DNA of 64,000 nucleotides from Mucilaginibacter sp. UR6-1. Its GTDB lineage: Bacteria; Bacteroidota; Bacteroidia; Sphingobacteriales; Sphingobacteriaceae. The DNA lies in contig NZ_JAJIWP010000004.1 of the NCBI RefSeq assembly GCF_020880975.1, positions 1-64,000 on the forward strand, read 5' to 3'. Shown here one piece after another: positions 32,977 through 42,032 of the stretch (its first letter is position 1; each line of letters starts with the position of its first letter). The notes under the pieces are model-generated. The model was not told where the DNA came from and did not search any database. It saw only the letters and a program-made list of their open reading frames with translations. Made by a program: the position numbers and the translations under genes.

Positions 32977-34767
32977 ATGAAAAAAACTTTAATGGCATTG
33001 TGCCTTGCAGGCACTATCGCCGCGTGCAATCAACCGGGCAGTAAAAACTCCGGCTCGTTATCCGCAGACAAGAACACGAAGCTTAACCAAATTTTTGATA
33101 ACTATTACGAGGCGTACCTGAAGCTCGACCCGCTTACGGCAACCTATATCGGCGATCCGCGATATAACGGCGAGCTGCCTAATACTTTGTCTACAGATTA
33201 TCTCAAAAAATCAGAAAGCTTTTACAAAGCCTACCTCGACAGTGTAAAAACCTTTAACCGCGATGAATTAAGCGATAATGATAAATTATCCTACGATATT
33301 TTTGTGTATGAGGCGCAAACCGCGCTGGATGGTTTTAAGCATCATCTGGAATATCTGCCTTTTAACCAAATGTTCGCACTGCCGCTAACTATCGGTCAGT
33401 TTGGCTCGGGTGGCGCGGCACAGCCATTTAAAACCGTTAAGGATTATAACGACTGGCTAAAAAGGCTCGGCGCGTTTTCGGTTTGGGCTGATACCGCCAT
33501 CGCTAATTTTGACAAGGGTATTAAAACCGGTGTGGTATTACCCAAATCACTGGTGGTAAAAATGATACCGCAAATGGAGAGCTTCGTGGTAACATCGCCC
33601 GAAAAAAGCTTGTTTTATGACCCGATAAAAAACCTTCCTAAAGATATAGCCAAAGGCGACGCCGACAAACTTACTGCCGATTACAAGAAAACCATTATGG
33701 AAGTGGCCGTACCTGCTTATAAAAAGCTGGCTGTGTATCTTAAAAACAACTACCTGCCGCATACCCGCAGCACCTCGGGCCTTTCGGCAGTAACGGATGG
33801 CGCGGCCAAATACGCCTACCTGGTAAAGCAGCAAACATCAACCAACAGAACGCCGGAGCAGATCTATCAAACAGGCCTTAGTGAAGTGGCACGTATAAAA
33901 GGACAGATGGACAGTATTAAAACACTGGTTGGTTTTAAGGGCAACATGCAGGCGTTTTTTGATTATATGAGAAACGATAAAAAATTTATGCCGTACAAAA
34001 CGCCGAAGGAAGTGCTCGACGCATTTGAGAACATCCACCAGCGCATGAAGCCTAACCTGAAAAAGATGTTTAGCCACGAGCCTAAAACACCGTTCGTGAT
34101 CAAGCAGACCGAGGCTTTCCGTGCGGCATCAGCCAGTGCCGAATACAACCCCGGATCGGCAGATGGTAAACGCCCCGGCATTTTCTATGTACCGATACTG
34201 GATGCCAAAACATTCAACGTAACATCGGGCATGGAATCGCTGTTTTTACACGAGGCCATACCGGGCCACCATTACCAGATATCGCTCACTTTTGAAAATA
34301 ACGACCTGCCAAAGTTCCGCCGCTTTTTGGTGTTTGAAAACGCTTATGCCGAAGGATGGGCGCTGTATTGCGAATCATTAGGTAAGGAATTAGGCCTGTA
34401 TACCGACCCTTACCAGCACATGGGTGCTTTGGGTGATGAGATGCACCGCGCCATCAGGCTGGTGGTTGATGTGGCCATACACACCAAGGGCATGACCCGC
34501 GAGCAGGCCATCAAATATATGATGGATAACGAGGCCATCAGCGAGCAGGGTGCTACTGCCGAAATTGAGCGCTACATGGGCATACCCGCACAGGCATTAG
34601 GCTACAAAACCGGCGCGCTTAAAATACGCGAACTGCGTACCCGGTATGAAAAGCAATTGGGCAGCAAATTCAATATTTCGGAATTTCATAACCAGGTACT
34701 CAAGGATGGCGGCATGCCCCTCAGCGTACTCGAAACTAAAATGGATGCCTGGGCTGCCAAACAATAA
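32977..34767 (+). CDS. DUF885 family lipoprotein, putative metallopeptidase
   Basis: 596 aa. A lipoprotein signal ends at Cys 17 (TIAACNQPG). The DUF885 family markers are clear: LFLHEAIPGHHYQ (about 422-434), a zinc-binding helix like HExxxH, and the downstream AYAEGWALYCESLGKELG with a likely third ligand Glu. LDPLTATYIGDPRYN near the start is also conserved. Members are predicted envelope peptidases; the substrate is unknown. It follows the anti-sigma/TonB gene by about 60 bp and may be part of the same regulon. A terminator follows directly. Confidence 0.87.
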   Translation: MKKTLMALCLAGTIAACNQPGSKNSGSLSADKNTKLNQIFDNYYEAYLKLDPLTATYIGDPRYNGELPNTLSTDYLKKSESFYKAYLDSVKTFNRDELSDNDKLSYDIFVYEAQTALDGFKHHLEYLPFNQMFALPLTIGQFGSGGAAQPFKTVKDYNDWLKRLGAFSVWADTAIANFDKGIKTGVVLPKSLVVKMIPQMESFVVTSPEKSLFYDPIKNLPKDIAKGDADKLTADYKKTIMEVAVPAYKKLAVYLKNNYLPHTRSTSGLSAVTDGAAKYAYLVKQQTSTNRTPEQIYQTGLSEVARIKGQMDSIKTLVGFKGNMQAFFDYMRNDKKFMPYKTPKEVLDAFENIHQRMKPNLKKMFSHEPKTPFVIKQTEAFRAASASAEYNPGSADGKRPGIFYVPILDAKTFNVTSGMESLFLHEAIPGHHYQISLTFENNDLPKFRRFLVFENAYAEGWALYCESLGKELGLYTDPYQHMGALGDEMHRAIRLVVDVAIHTKGMTREQAIKYMMDNEAISEQGATAEIERYMGIPAQALGYKTGALKIRELRTRYEKQLGSKFNISEFHNQVLKDGGMPLSVLETKMDAWAAKQ

Positions 34768-34773
34768 AAGCAG

Positions 34774-34803
34774 AAAGCCACCTTTACCGGGTGGCTTTTT
34801 TGT
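34774..34803 (+). terminator. Rho-independent terminator
   Basis: AAAGCCACC (34774-34782) pairs with GGTGGCTTT (34790-34798) across a 7-nt loop, followed by a T run. It ends the DUF885 gene and lies just before the 3' end of the convergent DUF5009-like gene. Confidence 0.88.
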
Positions 34804-34805
34804 TT

Positions 34806-35891
34806 TTATACTTTGATGATGATCTTACGCTTATAAAGCACCCACATTATTACCCATATCAGCAGCACCCAAAACAGGGCCATAGCCAGCGAGGCATTTA
34901 ATGGCGACAGATAAGGGTCGAACAATATTTTATTCAGGTTAAGCTTGCCCATGTAGTGCGGTATATACATGGATAGCACATAGGCCGTAATAGCATTCAC
35001 CCCGAACGGAATAAAAAAGCCGGTAAAACGGGTACGGCCATTCACATCTATCAGCCAGTAACTTATGCCGAGGGCAATGGTGGCCAGCCCGCCGGTATAC
35101 AGCACGAATGAGCTTGTCCATAATGATTTATTGATCGGAAAAAACAGATCCCATATCAGCGCCAGCACTACGGCCGCTACGCCATAGGTAAGCATCCAGG
35201 TTACCTTAACGCTATCGTCGGTATTTTTTTGTTTAAGCCACGAGCCTACCCTGATGCCGAACAAGCCGGTAGCAATGGCGGGCAGGGTCCCTAACAATCC
35301 CTCCGGGTCCCAGGTGCGCGATTGGCTCCACAAGTGATTTTCAGTAAATACCAAACGATCTATCCAGGCACCAAAATTGGTTTCGGGCTCCAGGTTGGCC
35401 GGGCCGTGGCCAGGTACCGGTATAAAACACATAATGATGTAATAACCGATTAATGACAGCGCGAAAACCCAATCGCGCGTACGCTGCGAAGTTTTAATAT
35501 ACAGCACCGTACAGATAAAAAACACTACTGCTATGCGCTGCAACACGCCAGGTATACGCATGGTAGCCAAACCCGGATGAAACAGCAGGTGCGTACCTAA
35601 ACTGATGATGATGAGTACAGCCATGCGGCGCAATGCCGTCAGTATCATTTTGCCATGATTGGCCGGATCAGCCTTTTTACTTTCCATCGCGAAAACAATA
35701 GACACCCCTACAATGAACAAAAAGAATGGAAAGATCAGATCGGTTGGCGTGCACCCATTCCATTTGGAATGTTCAAGCGGGGGGTAAATGTACTCCCAGC
35801 TACCGGGATTGTTTACCAGTATCATGGCGGCAACGGTAGCACCACGAAACACATCGAGCGATAAAAGGCGTTTTGGAATGGGCTGGCTCAT
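34806..35891 (-). CDS. Polytopic acyltransferase-like protein (DUF5009 / NagX family)
   Basis: 361 aa with about ten membrane helices. The start RLLSLDVFRGATVAAMILVNNPGSWEYIYPPLEHSKWNGCTPTDLIFPFFLFIVGVSI is the signature of COG4299 proteins related to heparan-alpha-glucosaminide N-acetyltransferase; the conserved histidine in LEHSKW is in place. Bacterial members (NagX) are linked to amino-sugar handling. It is divergent from anmK, an enzyme of anhydro-MurNAc recycling, so a role in acetylated amino-sugar metabolism is plausible. A -7 box lies at 35908-35915. Confidence 0.82.
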   Translation of the reverse strand: MSQPIPKRLLSLDVFRGATVAAMILVNNPGSWEYIYPPLEHSKWNGCTPTDLIFPFFLFIVGVSIVFAMESKKADPANHGKMILTALRRMAVLIIISLGTHLLFHPGLATMRIPGVLQRIAVVFFICTVLYIKTSQRTRDWVFALSLIGYYIIMCFIPVPGHGPANLEPETNFGAWIDRLVFTENHLWSQSRTWDPEGLLGTLPAIATGLFGIRVGSWLKQKNTDDSVKVTWMLTYGVAAVVLALIWDLFFPINKSLWTSSFVLYTGGLATIALGISYWLIDVNGRTRFTGFFIPFGVNAITAYVLSMYIPHYMGKLNLNKILFDPYLSPLNASLAMALFWVLLIWVIMWVLYKRKIIIKV

Positions 35892-35907
35892 CTGAATAGT
35901 TTATGCT

Positions 35908-35954
35908 CAAACATAAAAAAATAGCGCTTAAAAACACCGATTATAATAACTTTG
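35908..35954. promoter_or_regulatory. Divergent -7 boxes for the DUF5009-like gene and anmK
   Basis: On the minus strand TATGTTTG (35908-35915) serves the DUF5009-like gene, 16 nt before its ATG. On the plus strand TAACTTTG (35947-35954) ends 5 nt before ATG 35960 of anmK. Both match TAnnTTTG. The anmK message would be leaderless. Confidence 0.5.
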
Positions 35955-35959
35955 ATAAC

Positions 35960-37147
35960 ATGGCACTTAACCGCAATATGCAGCAATTACTCCGCATCGC
36001 CCAAAAGGATGAACGGCTGGGCATCGGCCTCATGTCGGGTACCTCGCTTGATGGGCTGGACATTGCCCTGTGCCGCTTTACCGGGCATGGTATGCAAACA
36101 CAGTTTGAGTTGCTGAACTTTATAACCATCCCTTACAATGATTATTTTAAGGGCGAGGTAAGGCAGGTATTTGCCAAACGCAATGCCGACCTGGAAAAGC
36201 TCGCCTTACTTAACGCTTACATTGGTAATTACCATGCCGCCCTTATATTACAGGCACTTGAGGAGTGGCAAATTAAACCTGTGGAGGTGGATTACATTGC
36301 CAGCCATGGCCAAACCGTGTATCATGCCCCGGCAAGGCAACACCGGCAGCCCGGTTACCCTAATGCTACCCTGCAAATTGGCGACGGCGACCATATCGCG
36401 ATAAAAACAGGCATCATTACCATCAGCGATTTCAGGCAGAAACACATTGCCGGCGGCGGTGAAGGTGCACCTTTGGCTTTATATGGCGATGTTTTATTAG
36501 GCAGCAAACCGGGTGAAAACCGCCTGCTGCTGAATATAGGCGGTATAGCCAATGCTACATGGCTGCCGGCATCCCAAAACTTAAATGAGGTTTTCAGTAC
36601 CGATATAGGGCCCGGCAATACCATTATTGATGCCGCCTGCAAAAAGTATTTTGATATGCCTTTTGACAGGGATGGGGAGATAGCGCAGGCGGGCACTGTG
36701 GACAAGGCTTTGCTGGATATCTTATTGGAACATCCTTTCTTTAATCAGCAGCTCCCTAAAACTACCGGCCCGGAGGTGTTTAATCTCGCCCTGGCAGAAA
36801 ATATAATGGCCGGGCAAGGAACACCGTACATTCGCCCGGCCGACCTTATCGCGACCTTAACGGCATTTACTGGCGAAAGCATTGTTAGATTTGTAAACAC
36901 TTACGTAAGTACTTACGTAAACATCTACACAAGTGGCGGCGGGGCAAGTAACCCGGCAATAACTGCTTATCTGCAAAAGCACCTCAAACAAGCCGCTATA
37001 TTAAACACAATGGCATTAGGCATTAACCCTGATGCGAAGGAAGCCATATTATTCGCCATGTTAGGTAATGAGGCTTTGGCCGGTGAGCTTGTGGCAATAG
37101 GTAATAATCCGGCTGTGTTGATGGGTAAATTCAGCCTGCCTTATTGA
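35960..37147 (+). CDS. anmK: Anhydro-N-acetylmuramic acid kinase
   Basis: 395 aa from ATG 35960. It phosphorylates and opens 1,6-anhydro-MurNAc to MurNAc-6-phosphate in cell-wall recycling. The ASKHA ATP-binding motif GLMSGTSLDGLDIALC lies near the N-terminus. ASHGQTVYHAP, RQKHIAGGGEGAPLALYGD, NIGGIANAT and YTSGGGASNPAI follow. The start is set by the -7 box at 35947-35954; an upstream in-frame ATG at 35903 would precede the promoter. A perfect 20-bp palindrome at 36901-36920 encodes a TYV-STYV duplication just before the GGGA motif. The 3' end overlaps the convergent gene by 7 bp. Confidence 0.93.
   Translation: MALNRNMQQLLRIAQKDERLGIGLMSGTSLDGLDIALCRFTGHGMQTQFELLNFITIPYNDYFKGEVRQVFAKRNADLEKLALLNAYIGNYHAALILQALEEWQIKPVEVDYIASHGQTVYHAPARQHRQPGYPNATLQIGDGDHIAIKTGIITISDFRQKHIAGGGEGAPLALYGDVLLGSKPGENRLLLNIGGIANATWLPASQNLNEVFSTDIGPGNTIIDAACKKYFDMPFDRDGEIAQAGTVDKALLDILLEHPFFNQQLPKTTGPEVFNLALAENIMAGQGTPYIRPADLIATLTAFTGESIVRFVNTYVSTYVNIYTSGGGASNPAITAYLQKHLKQAAILNTMALGINPDAKEAILFAMLGNEALAGELVAIGNNPAVLMGKFSLPY
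36901..36920. repeat. Perfect 20-bp palindrome inside anmK
   Basis: The segment from 36901 to 36920 equals its own reverse complement and consists of two TTACGTAA units joined by GTAC. In protein it encodes a repeated Thr-Tyr-Val. It could be a binding site or a small local duplication. Confidence 0.6.
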
Positions 37148-37707
37148 GTATAGCTGTAAAGCCGTTCAAACAGGCCCGGATAATTGGTTACTATACCGTC
37201 GGCATCAATAACCAGTTCGGCACTAAAGCTACCATCTGCATTTTCAAACTTGTAAGTACGCTCATCAATACAAGTATAAACCTGTTTTTCGGCTGTAAAA
37301 TTTCGTTCCAGCACATCAAAATACAACACTTCAATTTGAGTTGTTTGGCCGGGTTGCAGCTTTAAGCGGTTTATGGGCAAACTGTTGGTAAAAGGTGTCA
37401 TGGTAATATCTACATCAACACAATCACAATGCACCGGTTCGGGCGAATTACCGCCCAGCCAGCCTACTGGCATTTTTACAAAATGCCAGCTAAGCGGCAT
37501 ATTATCAGTAACACATTCAATATAAACCTCTTTGGCATTCCAACCACTATCAAGCAATAGCGAATAGTTAACTTCAAACGGCAGATCGTTCACCATACCG
37601 CCAATTGTTGATGACACGGCTATATCAGCCGTGGTAGCGGTAACCAGGCAATGCTCAACCGAGCTATAGTCTGCAATGCGTTTCCATATAACTACTTTCT
37701 CTTCCAT
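37141..37707 (-). CDS. Putative glycolipid-binding protein (DUF1089-like)
   Basis: 188 aa from ATG 37707. Patterns such as VVIWKRIADYSSVEHCLVTA, then PFEVNYSLLLDSGWNAKEVYIEC, then TPFTNSLPINRLKL and FENADGSFSAELVIDADGIVTNYPGLFERL match the putative glycolipid-binding family PF06475. The family forms a beta-barrel-like pocket; ligand data are limited to structural hints. No signal peptide is seen, so it is cytosolic. It overlaps the end of anmK by 7 bp (convergent) and follows the protease gene's terminator. Confidence 0.78.
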   Translation of the reverse strand: MEEKVVIWKRIADYSSVEHCLVTATTADIAVSSTIGGMVNDLPFEVNYSLLLDSGWNAKEVYIECVTDNMPLSWHFVKMPVGWLGGNSPEPVHCDCVDVDITMTPFTNSLPINRLKLQPGQTTQIEVLYFDVLERNFTAEKQVYTCIDERTYKFENADGSFSAELVIDADGIVTNYPGLFERLYSYTQ

Positions 37708-37728
37708 TACACATTTATAAACGCAAAC

Positions 37729-37757
37729 AGCCCGAACTTGTTTATGGTTCGGGCTGC
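37729..37757 (-). terminator. Terminator of the tail-specific protease gene
   Basis: CAGCCCGAAC and GTTCGGGCTG form perfect 10-bp arms (37729-37757 overall). On the minus strand the stem follows the protease stop and is followed by T-rich DNA, in the 75-bp gap before the glycolipid-binding-like gene. Confidence 0.75.
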
Positions 37758-37781
37758 TAATCAATAATTTATAACAAGCGT

Positions 37782-39911
37782 TTATTTAAACACGGTAGTA
37801 AGCTTGTTGTCCATGTTTATATAGTCGATCAGTATTTGTCCGGCTTCAGCCTTAATAAAATCCAGATCCTCGTTGCGCGGCTTGGTTTGGCCTTTCTTCA
37901 AAGCCGGTAAACCAAGGGCTACACGGCGCTGGTTGTTACGGGTAAAGCTTTTTTGCTCGTCGGTTTCACGCTCTTTTTTAAGCTTTTCTTCGTTCAGCGT
38001 TACTGTGGTTTCGGCATCGGCTTTTTTAAAGTCGGCAATATCTTCAAGCAGGTATTTATAACTCGCGCTTTGTGCCATACGCTGCTCGTGTTGTTTTTTA
38101 AGCTGTGGTATCACGGTAGCAAAATCGCCAACCTTAGCGTATGTACTTTTTGCAATCACATCATAAGGCAGGGCCGATGGCTCGGTATCCTCACCATATT
38201 TATCCATCGGTATAACCGAAGGGAAGCTGATATCAGGCATTACCCCTTTGTGCTGGGTTGATGCGCCGCTGATACGGTAAAACTTAGCAACCGTAAGGTT
38301 AAGCTGACCGTATTTATTTTGGCTGCCCGTACCCTGCGTTTTGGTTTTACCGGCAATTGATGATATTTTTTCGCTCAATGTGGTTGTGATCACCTTATCC
38401 AGATTAATGGCGCTTTGTACAGTACCCTTACCATAAGTTTGTGTACCGGCTATCAGGCCACGGCCATAATCCTGTATGGCACCCGCAAATATCTCTGATG
38501 CCGACGCGCTGAAACGGTCAACCGCTACCAGTAACGGGCCGCTGTAAGTAATATCCGGATCTTCATCCTTATCAACCTCGATCTGGTTACGGGCATCTTT
38601 AACCTGTACTACCGGACCATCTTTAATAAATAGGCCTGTAAGCTCAATAGCTTCGGTTAACGAGCCGCCACCGTTTTGGCGAAGGTCAATAACCACACCG
38701 TCCACTTTTTGCTGTTTCAGAGTATCTAAAATCAGCTTAACATCGCGGGTGGTGCTTTTGTAGTTGGGATTGCCTGAACGGTAATCATCAAAATCCAGGT
38801 AAAATGCCGGGATAGAAATAATGCCTATCTTAAAGGTTTTACCATTTTGGTTATATGTTTTTATTTCCTTTTTGGCCGATTGATCTTTCAGGATGATCTT
38901 TTCGCGTACCATCTCCACAATTTTTGGCTTGCTGCCTGTTGCGGCACCCGCAGGTAATATTTCCAGGCGTACAACGGTACCTTTAGTGCCGCGTATAATA
39001 GCTATGGCATTTTCAATACGCCAGCCTATTATATTTTGAAACTCGCCTGTTTTACCTTGCGCTACGCCAACAATACGGTCGTCAACACTTATCTGCTTGC
39101 TTTTATCAGCCGGCCCACCGGGTACAATGGTTTTAATGGTAACGTACTCATTCTCTGATTGCAGCGAAGCACCGATACCCTGTACCGAGCGCGACATTTC
39201 GATATTGAAGTTAGCCGCGTTTGATGGGGTGAAGTAATTGGTATGCGGATCTACAGCCTCGGTAAATGAATCCATAAATATCTGGAACACATCCGAGTTT
39301 GATAGTTTGTTTGATTGCGACAGCAGGTTTTGATAACGCTTGCGCAGTGTTTCCTTATTTTTGGCCATATCCTTATTAGCCAGTTTAAGGTTAAGCAGAT
39401 CATACTTTACACGGCCGCTCCAAAGCTTGTCAAGCTCATCCTCTGATGCTATCCAGGGCAGGCTGTCGCGCTCGTAAGTAAAGCTCTCATTCTTGGTATA
39501 ATCAAAGTTGGTATTGATCTGTTTGATAGAATAGTTGATGCGCTCGTTGTACCGTTTTTGGTATACATTAAAAATATAGAATACGTTATTAAGGTTACCC
39601 GCCTTCATGTCATCATCAAGCATCAGCCTGAATTTTTCAAATTCCTTAACATCCGTTGCCAGCAGGTAATTGTGGTTGCCATCAAGCGCTTTTATGTAAC
39701 GGTCAAATATCACCCCTGAGATCGAATCATTCAGGTCGATCTTCTTGTAATTGTATTTGGTAACCATTTCGGTTACATTTTGCAGCACGATTGATTGCTG
39801 TTCATCAGGCTGCAGATCATTAGAGCCAGCTACTTTTATTGGTTTTGATGGAGAGGCCTGGCAAGCGAGCGCAGCGCTGATCACCAACACAGCATATAAT
39901 TTCTTAAACAT
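37782..39911 (-). CDS. Carboxy-terminal processing (tail-specific) protease Prc/Tsp
   Basis: 709 aa from ATG 39911, exported by an N-terminal signal (about 1-18). An N-terminal helical Prc region is followed by a PDZ domain (about 245-330; VQGIGASLQSENEYVTIKTIVPGGPADKS). The S41 protease core has VVIDLRQNGGGSLTEAIELTGLF, the nucleophile Ser in FSASASEIFAGA (about 470) and the catalytic Lys in TYGKGTVQ (about 494). The C-terminal DUF3340-like helical domain is present. It degrades or trims misfolded and tagged periplasmic proteins. Length and domain order match E. coli Prc (682 aa). Confidence 0.92.
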   Translation of the reverse strand: MFKKLYAVLVISAALACQASPSKPIKVAGSNDLQPDEQQSIVLQNVTEMVTKYNYKKIDLNDSISGVIFDRYIKALDGNHNYLLATDVKEFEKFRLMLDDDMKAGNLNNVFYIFNVYQKRYNERINYSIKQINTNFDYTKNESFTYERDSLPWIASEDELDKLWSGRVKYDLLNLKLANKDMAKNKETLRKRYQNLLSQSNKLSNSDVFQIFMDSFTEAVDPHTNYFTPSNAANFNIEMSRSVQGIGASLQSENEYVTIKTIVPGGPADKSKQISVDDRIVGVAQGKTGEFQNIIGWRIENAIAIIRGTKGTVVRLEILPAGAATGSKPKIVEMVREKIILKDQSAKKEIKTYNQNGKTFKIGIISIPAFYLDFDDYRSGNPNYKSTTRDVKLILDTLKQQKVDGVVIDLRQNGGGSLTEAIELTGLFIKDGPVVQVKDARNQIEVDKDEDPDITYSGPLLVAVDRFSASASEIFAGAIQDYGRGLIAGTQTYGKGTVQSAINLDKVITTTLSEKISSIAGKTKTQGTGSQNKYGQLNLTVAKFYRISGASTQHKGVMPDISFPSVIPMDKYGEDTEPSALPYDVIAKSTYAKVGDFATVIPQLKKQHEQRMAQSASYKYLLEDIADFKKADAETTVTLNEEKLKKERETDEQKSFTRNNQRRVALGLPALKKGQTKPRNEDLDFIKAEAGQILIDYINMDNKLTTVFK

Positions 39912-39983
39912 ATCTTTTACCGTTTTTAGGTCGGGGTTTTTAACCAACATCAATACTTGTGCCTTTTTATAAATTACTAATGT

Positions 39984-40009
39984 AAAAAAAGACAGCCATT
40001 CAGGCTGTC
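39984..40009 (-). terminator. Rho-independent terminator
   Basis: On the minus strand GACAGCC and GGCTGTC form a stem (39991-40009) with a 5-nt loop followed by seven Ts (39984-39990). It ends the transcript of the TPR-like gene about 100 bp upstream and isolates the protease gene. Confidence 0.85.
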
Positions 40010-40105
40010 CTATTTCATAAACTATTGAATAACAATAATACGATATTGTTTGATTTCTATTGTAATTGATGCCTGAAATTACCCTTTTGTTACAAAGCGC
40101 TTAAA

Positions 40106-40729
40106 CTATTTCGATTTGTTTTCAGGCTCAGGCAGTTCGGCGTATTTAAGTTCAGCCTTGGGTGCCGAGTTGCTTACATCTTTTATGGATAGTATCTTTT
40201 TATCAACCTCAACACTCTCGCTGCGCCAGCCGCGGGCGTTGGCAATGCCGCGTGCCTCAATCAAATCCTCGCGGGCAAGACTTACTTCGCCCATATCAAT
40301 TTTTACGGCAGCTAATGACAGCAGGTTTAAAAAGGTATGCCTGTCATCATTTTGGCGGCGGGCAATCAGGTTGCTCTGCAATAAAAACCATTTGGCTTCT
40401 GACAGGCGGTTGAGCTCCATATACACCCTTGCCAGGTCGCTAAAGTTATAGCTGGCAATATTGTACTCGCGAAAGCGCATGTTGTGCTGAGCCGTTTTCA
40501 TGAAACGCATTTCGGCCTGCGTTAAATCGTAATAACTACGCAGCTTAAAAGCCTTAACAGGTCTGGCCGCCACCTGCGCCGAGCCTAATATGTAATTTTT
40601 ATTAAATGAGTAGTTTTTTACATGCGCCAACTGCGGGTAACGCTTATGTTTTAACGGGCCGATACGCCACCACTGTGCCGAGGCCGAGAGGCCGGTAAAA
40701 CATAAAAAAACAAATAAAAAATATTTCAT
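40106..40729 (-). CDS. Secreted TPR-like protein, unknown
   Basis: 207 aa from ATG 40729. The signal peptide (about 1-19) ends SASAQ. The remainder is helical with tetratricopeptide-like periodicity (ASYNFSDLARVYMELNRLSEAKWFLLQSNLIARRQ, then TFLNLLSLAAVKIDMGEVSLAREDLIEARGIANA). Such repeats usually mediate protein contacts. No enzymatic motif is present. It ends in a charged Pro/Glu/Lys tail. It lies behind the isoaspartyl peptidase gene on the same strand with an 80-bp gap. Function unknown. Confidence 0.75.
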   Translation of the reverse strand: MKYFLFVFLCFTGLSASAQWWRIGPLKHKRYPQLAHVKNYSFNKNYILGSAQVAARPVKAFKLRSYYDLTQAEMRFMKTAQHNMRFREYNIASYNFSDLARVYMELNRLSEAKWFLLQSNLIARRQNDDRHTFLNLLSLAAVKIDMGEVSLAREDLIEARGIANARGWRSESVEVDKKILSIKDVSNSAPKAELKYAELPEPENKSK

Positions 40730-40811
40730 GCAATGCTTTGTAGCGGATTTACAATGGTTTAAACAAATCAAATATAAAACTAATTAGCAGATAAACAATA
40801 GCTTGCGCCTT

Positions 40812-41654
40812 TTACTCAAACACTTCAACATCACCATCATGCAGGGCCCAAACCATATAAGGGTGGGTATCATCGTGGTAAATATCGCCATTGGCTGCAA
40901 TGGCTATTATACCCGCGAAACCATTATACGGCTCCAGCTCGTTCAAGGTTTTGTCTGACGCGGCGTGCAGTGTAAAACCATCCGTTACACGGGTAACTAT
41001 TTTGGCGGCTATGGCCCCGCTCACAATATCCTCGCCCACACCGGTGCATGATACACCCGCGTAGGCATTGGCATAATTGCCCGCCGCGGTTGCTGAATCA
41101 CTAACCCGGCCGGGTATTTCAAAGCCCTTGCCCCCGGTTGAGGTGGCCGCGGCAATATTGCCATAAACATCAAGCGCTACGCAACCTACCGTACCCAGGC
41201 GAATGGAATCGCTCAGCTTTTTCTCATATTCTTTACGGCGCTGAGGTATCTCGGGGTTATGGTATTTAACACCGTTCTCACGGGCAAAATCAAGCGCGCC
41301 CTTACCGCTCAGCACACGGTCATCATAAGCCATCAGTTTTTCGGCAATGCAGATAGGATTTTTAACATCCTCAATGTTGATTACGCCCGAAAATCGCTGG
41401 GTTTTACCATCCATCAGCGAGGCGCTGAGGCGTATTTTACCGTCGCTTTGTATCTGTGAGCCGGTGCCTGCATTAAAAAGGTCGCAATCCTCCAGCAAAC
41501 TAACGGTATATACTACGGTTTCTAACGAGGTATGTGTTTCAAGGTACCTGTACCCTGCCTGCACAATCTCCCTTAAAGCATTTTGCTTGGCCTGCTTAAC
41601 CTCCTGGTTGGTTTGCGATTCGCTAAAGAAGCCGCCGTGAATGATCAGTTTCAT
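40812..41654 (-). CDS. iaaA: Isoaspartyl peptidase / L-asparaginase (Ntn hydrolase)
   Basis: 280 aa from ATG 41654. Plant-type asparaginase family, autocatalytically cleaved before Thr 155 in GTVGCVALD, which becomes the nucleophile. NAGTGSQIQSDGKIRLSASLMDG and STGGKGFEIPGRVSDSA are typical. It would split beta-Asp-Arg dipeptides, the product of cyanophycinase, to Asp and Arg. Its neighbours cphB and cphA make this role very likely. It is somewhat short for the family (about 310-320 aa). No signal peptide, so cytosolic. An array of palindromic repeats separates it from cphB. Confidence 0.88.
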   Translation of the reverse strand: MKLIIHGGFFSESQTNQEVKQAKQNALREIVQAGYRYLETHTSLETVVYTVSLLEDCDLFNAGTGSQIQSDGKIRLSASLMDGKTQRFSGVINIEDVKNPICIAEKLMAYDDRVLSGKGALDFARENGVKYHNPEIPQRRKEYEKKLSDSIRLGTVGCVALDVYGNIAAATSTGGKGFEIPGRVSDSATAAGNYANAYAGVSCTGVGEDIVSGAIAAKIVTRVTDGFTLHAASDKTLNELEPYNGFAGIIAIAANGDIYHDDTHPYMVWALHDGDVEVFE

Positions 41655-41754
41655 TGTTAGATGTTTAATTGAATGGTTTACTAAGTGAATATTTGGCCAC
41701 CTTTCAATCATTCAGGCATTTAACGCAAATATGTTTGGTTTATGATTAGGTACT

Positions 41755-42020
41755 CGCACCCTTTGACATGCTCAGGGCGACAAGCCTTATTTTTGTTCTC
41801 TCTTTCATGCTGAGCCTGTCGAACCATTGGCAAAGCGATAATCATTGCGTTCAATCCTTCGACAGGCTCAGGATGACAGGGTTGTTTCCTTATTTTATCT
41901 GCACATCTTCATATCCGCACATTTGCACATTCACTTGTCATGGTGAGCTTGTCGAACCTTAGCAAAGCGATGAACAAAGCGTTCAATCCTTCGACAGGCT
42001 CAGGATGACAGGGCTATTCA
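41755..42020. repeat. Two copies of a roughly 133-bp palindromic repeat between iaaA and cphB
   Basis: Two head-to-tail units carry GACAGGCTCAGGATGACAGG at 41861 and 41993 and GAGC(C/T)TGTCGAACC about 45 bp before each. Between the copies lies a spacer with TCTGCACATCTTCATATCCG. This is the same element as the array at 47.25-47.75 kb in the opposite orientation. An in-frame stretch at 41768-41962 is repeat-encoded and not a gene. Confidence 0.8.
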
Positions 42021-42032
42021 CCAATCACCGCC

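Noticed and set aside
41768-41962. 64-residue frame between iaaA and cphB
   Set aside because: It is made entirely of the palindromic repeat and its spacer.
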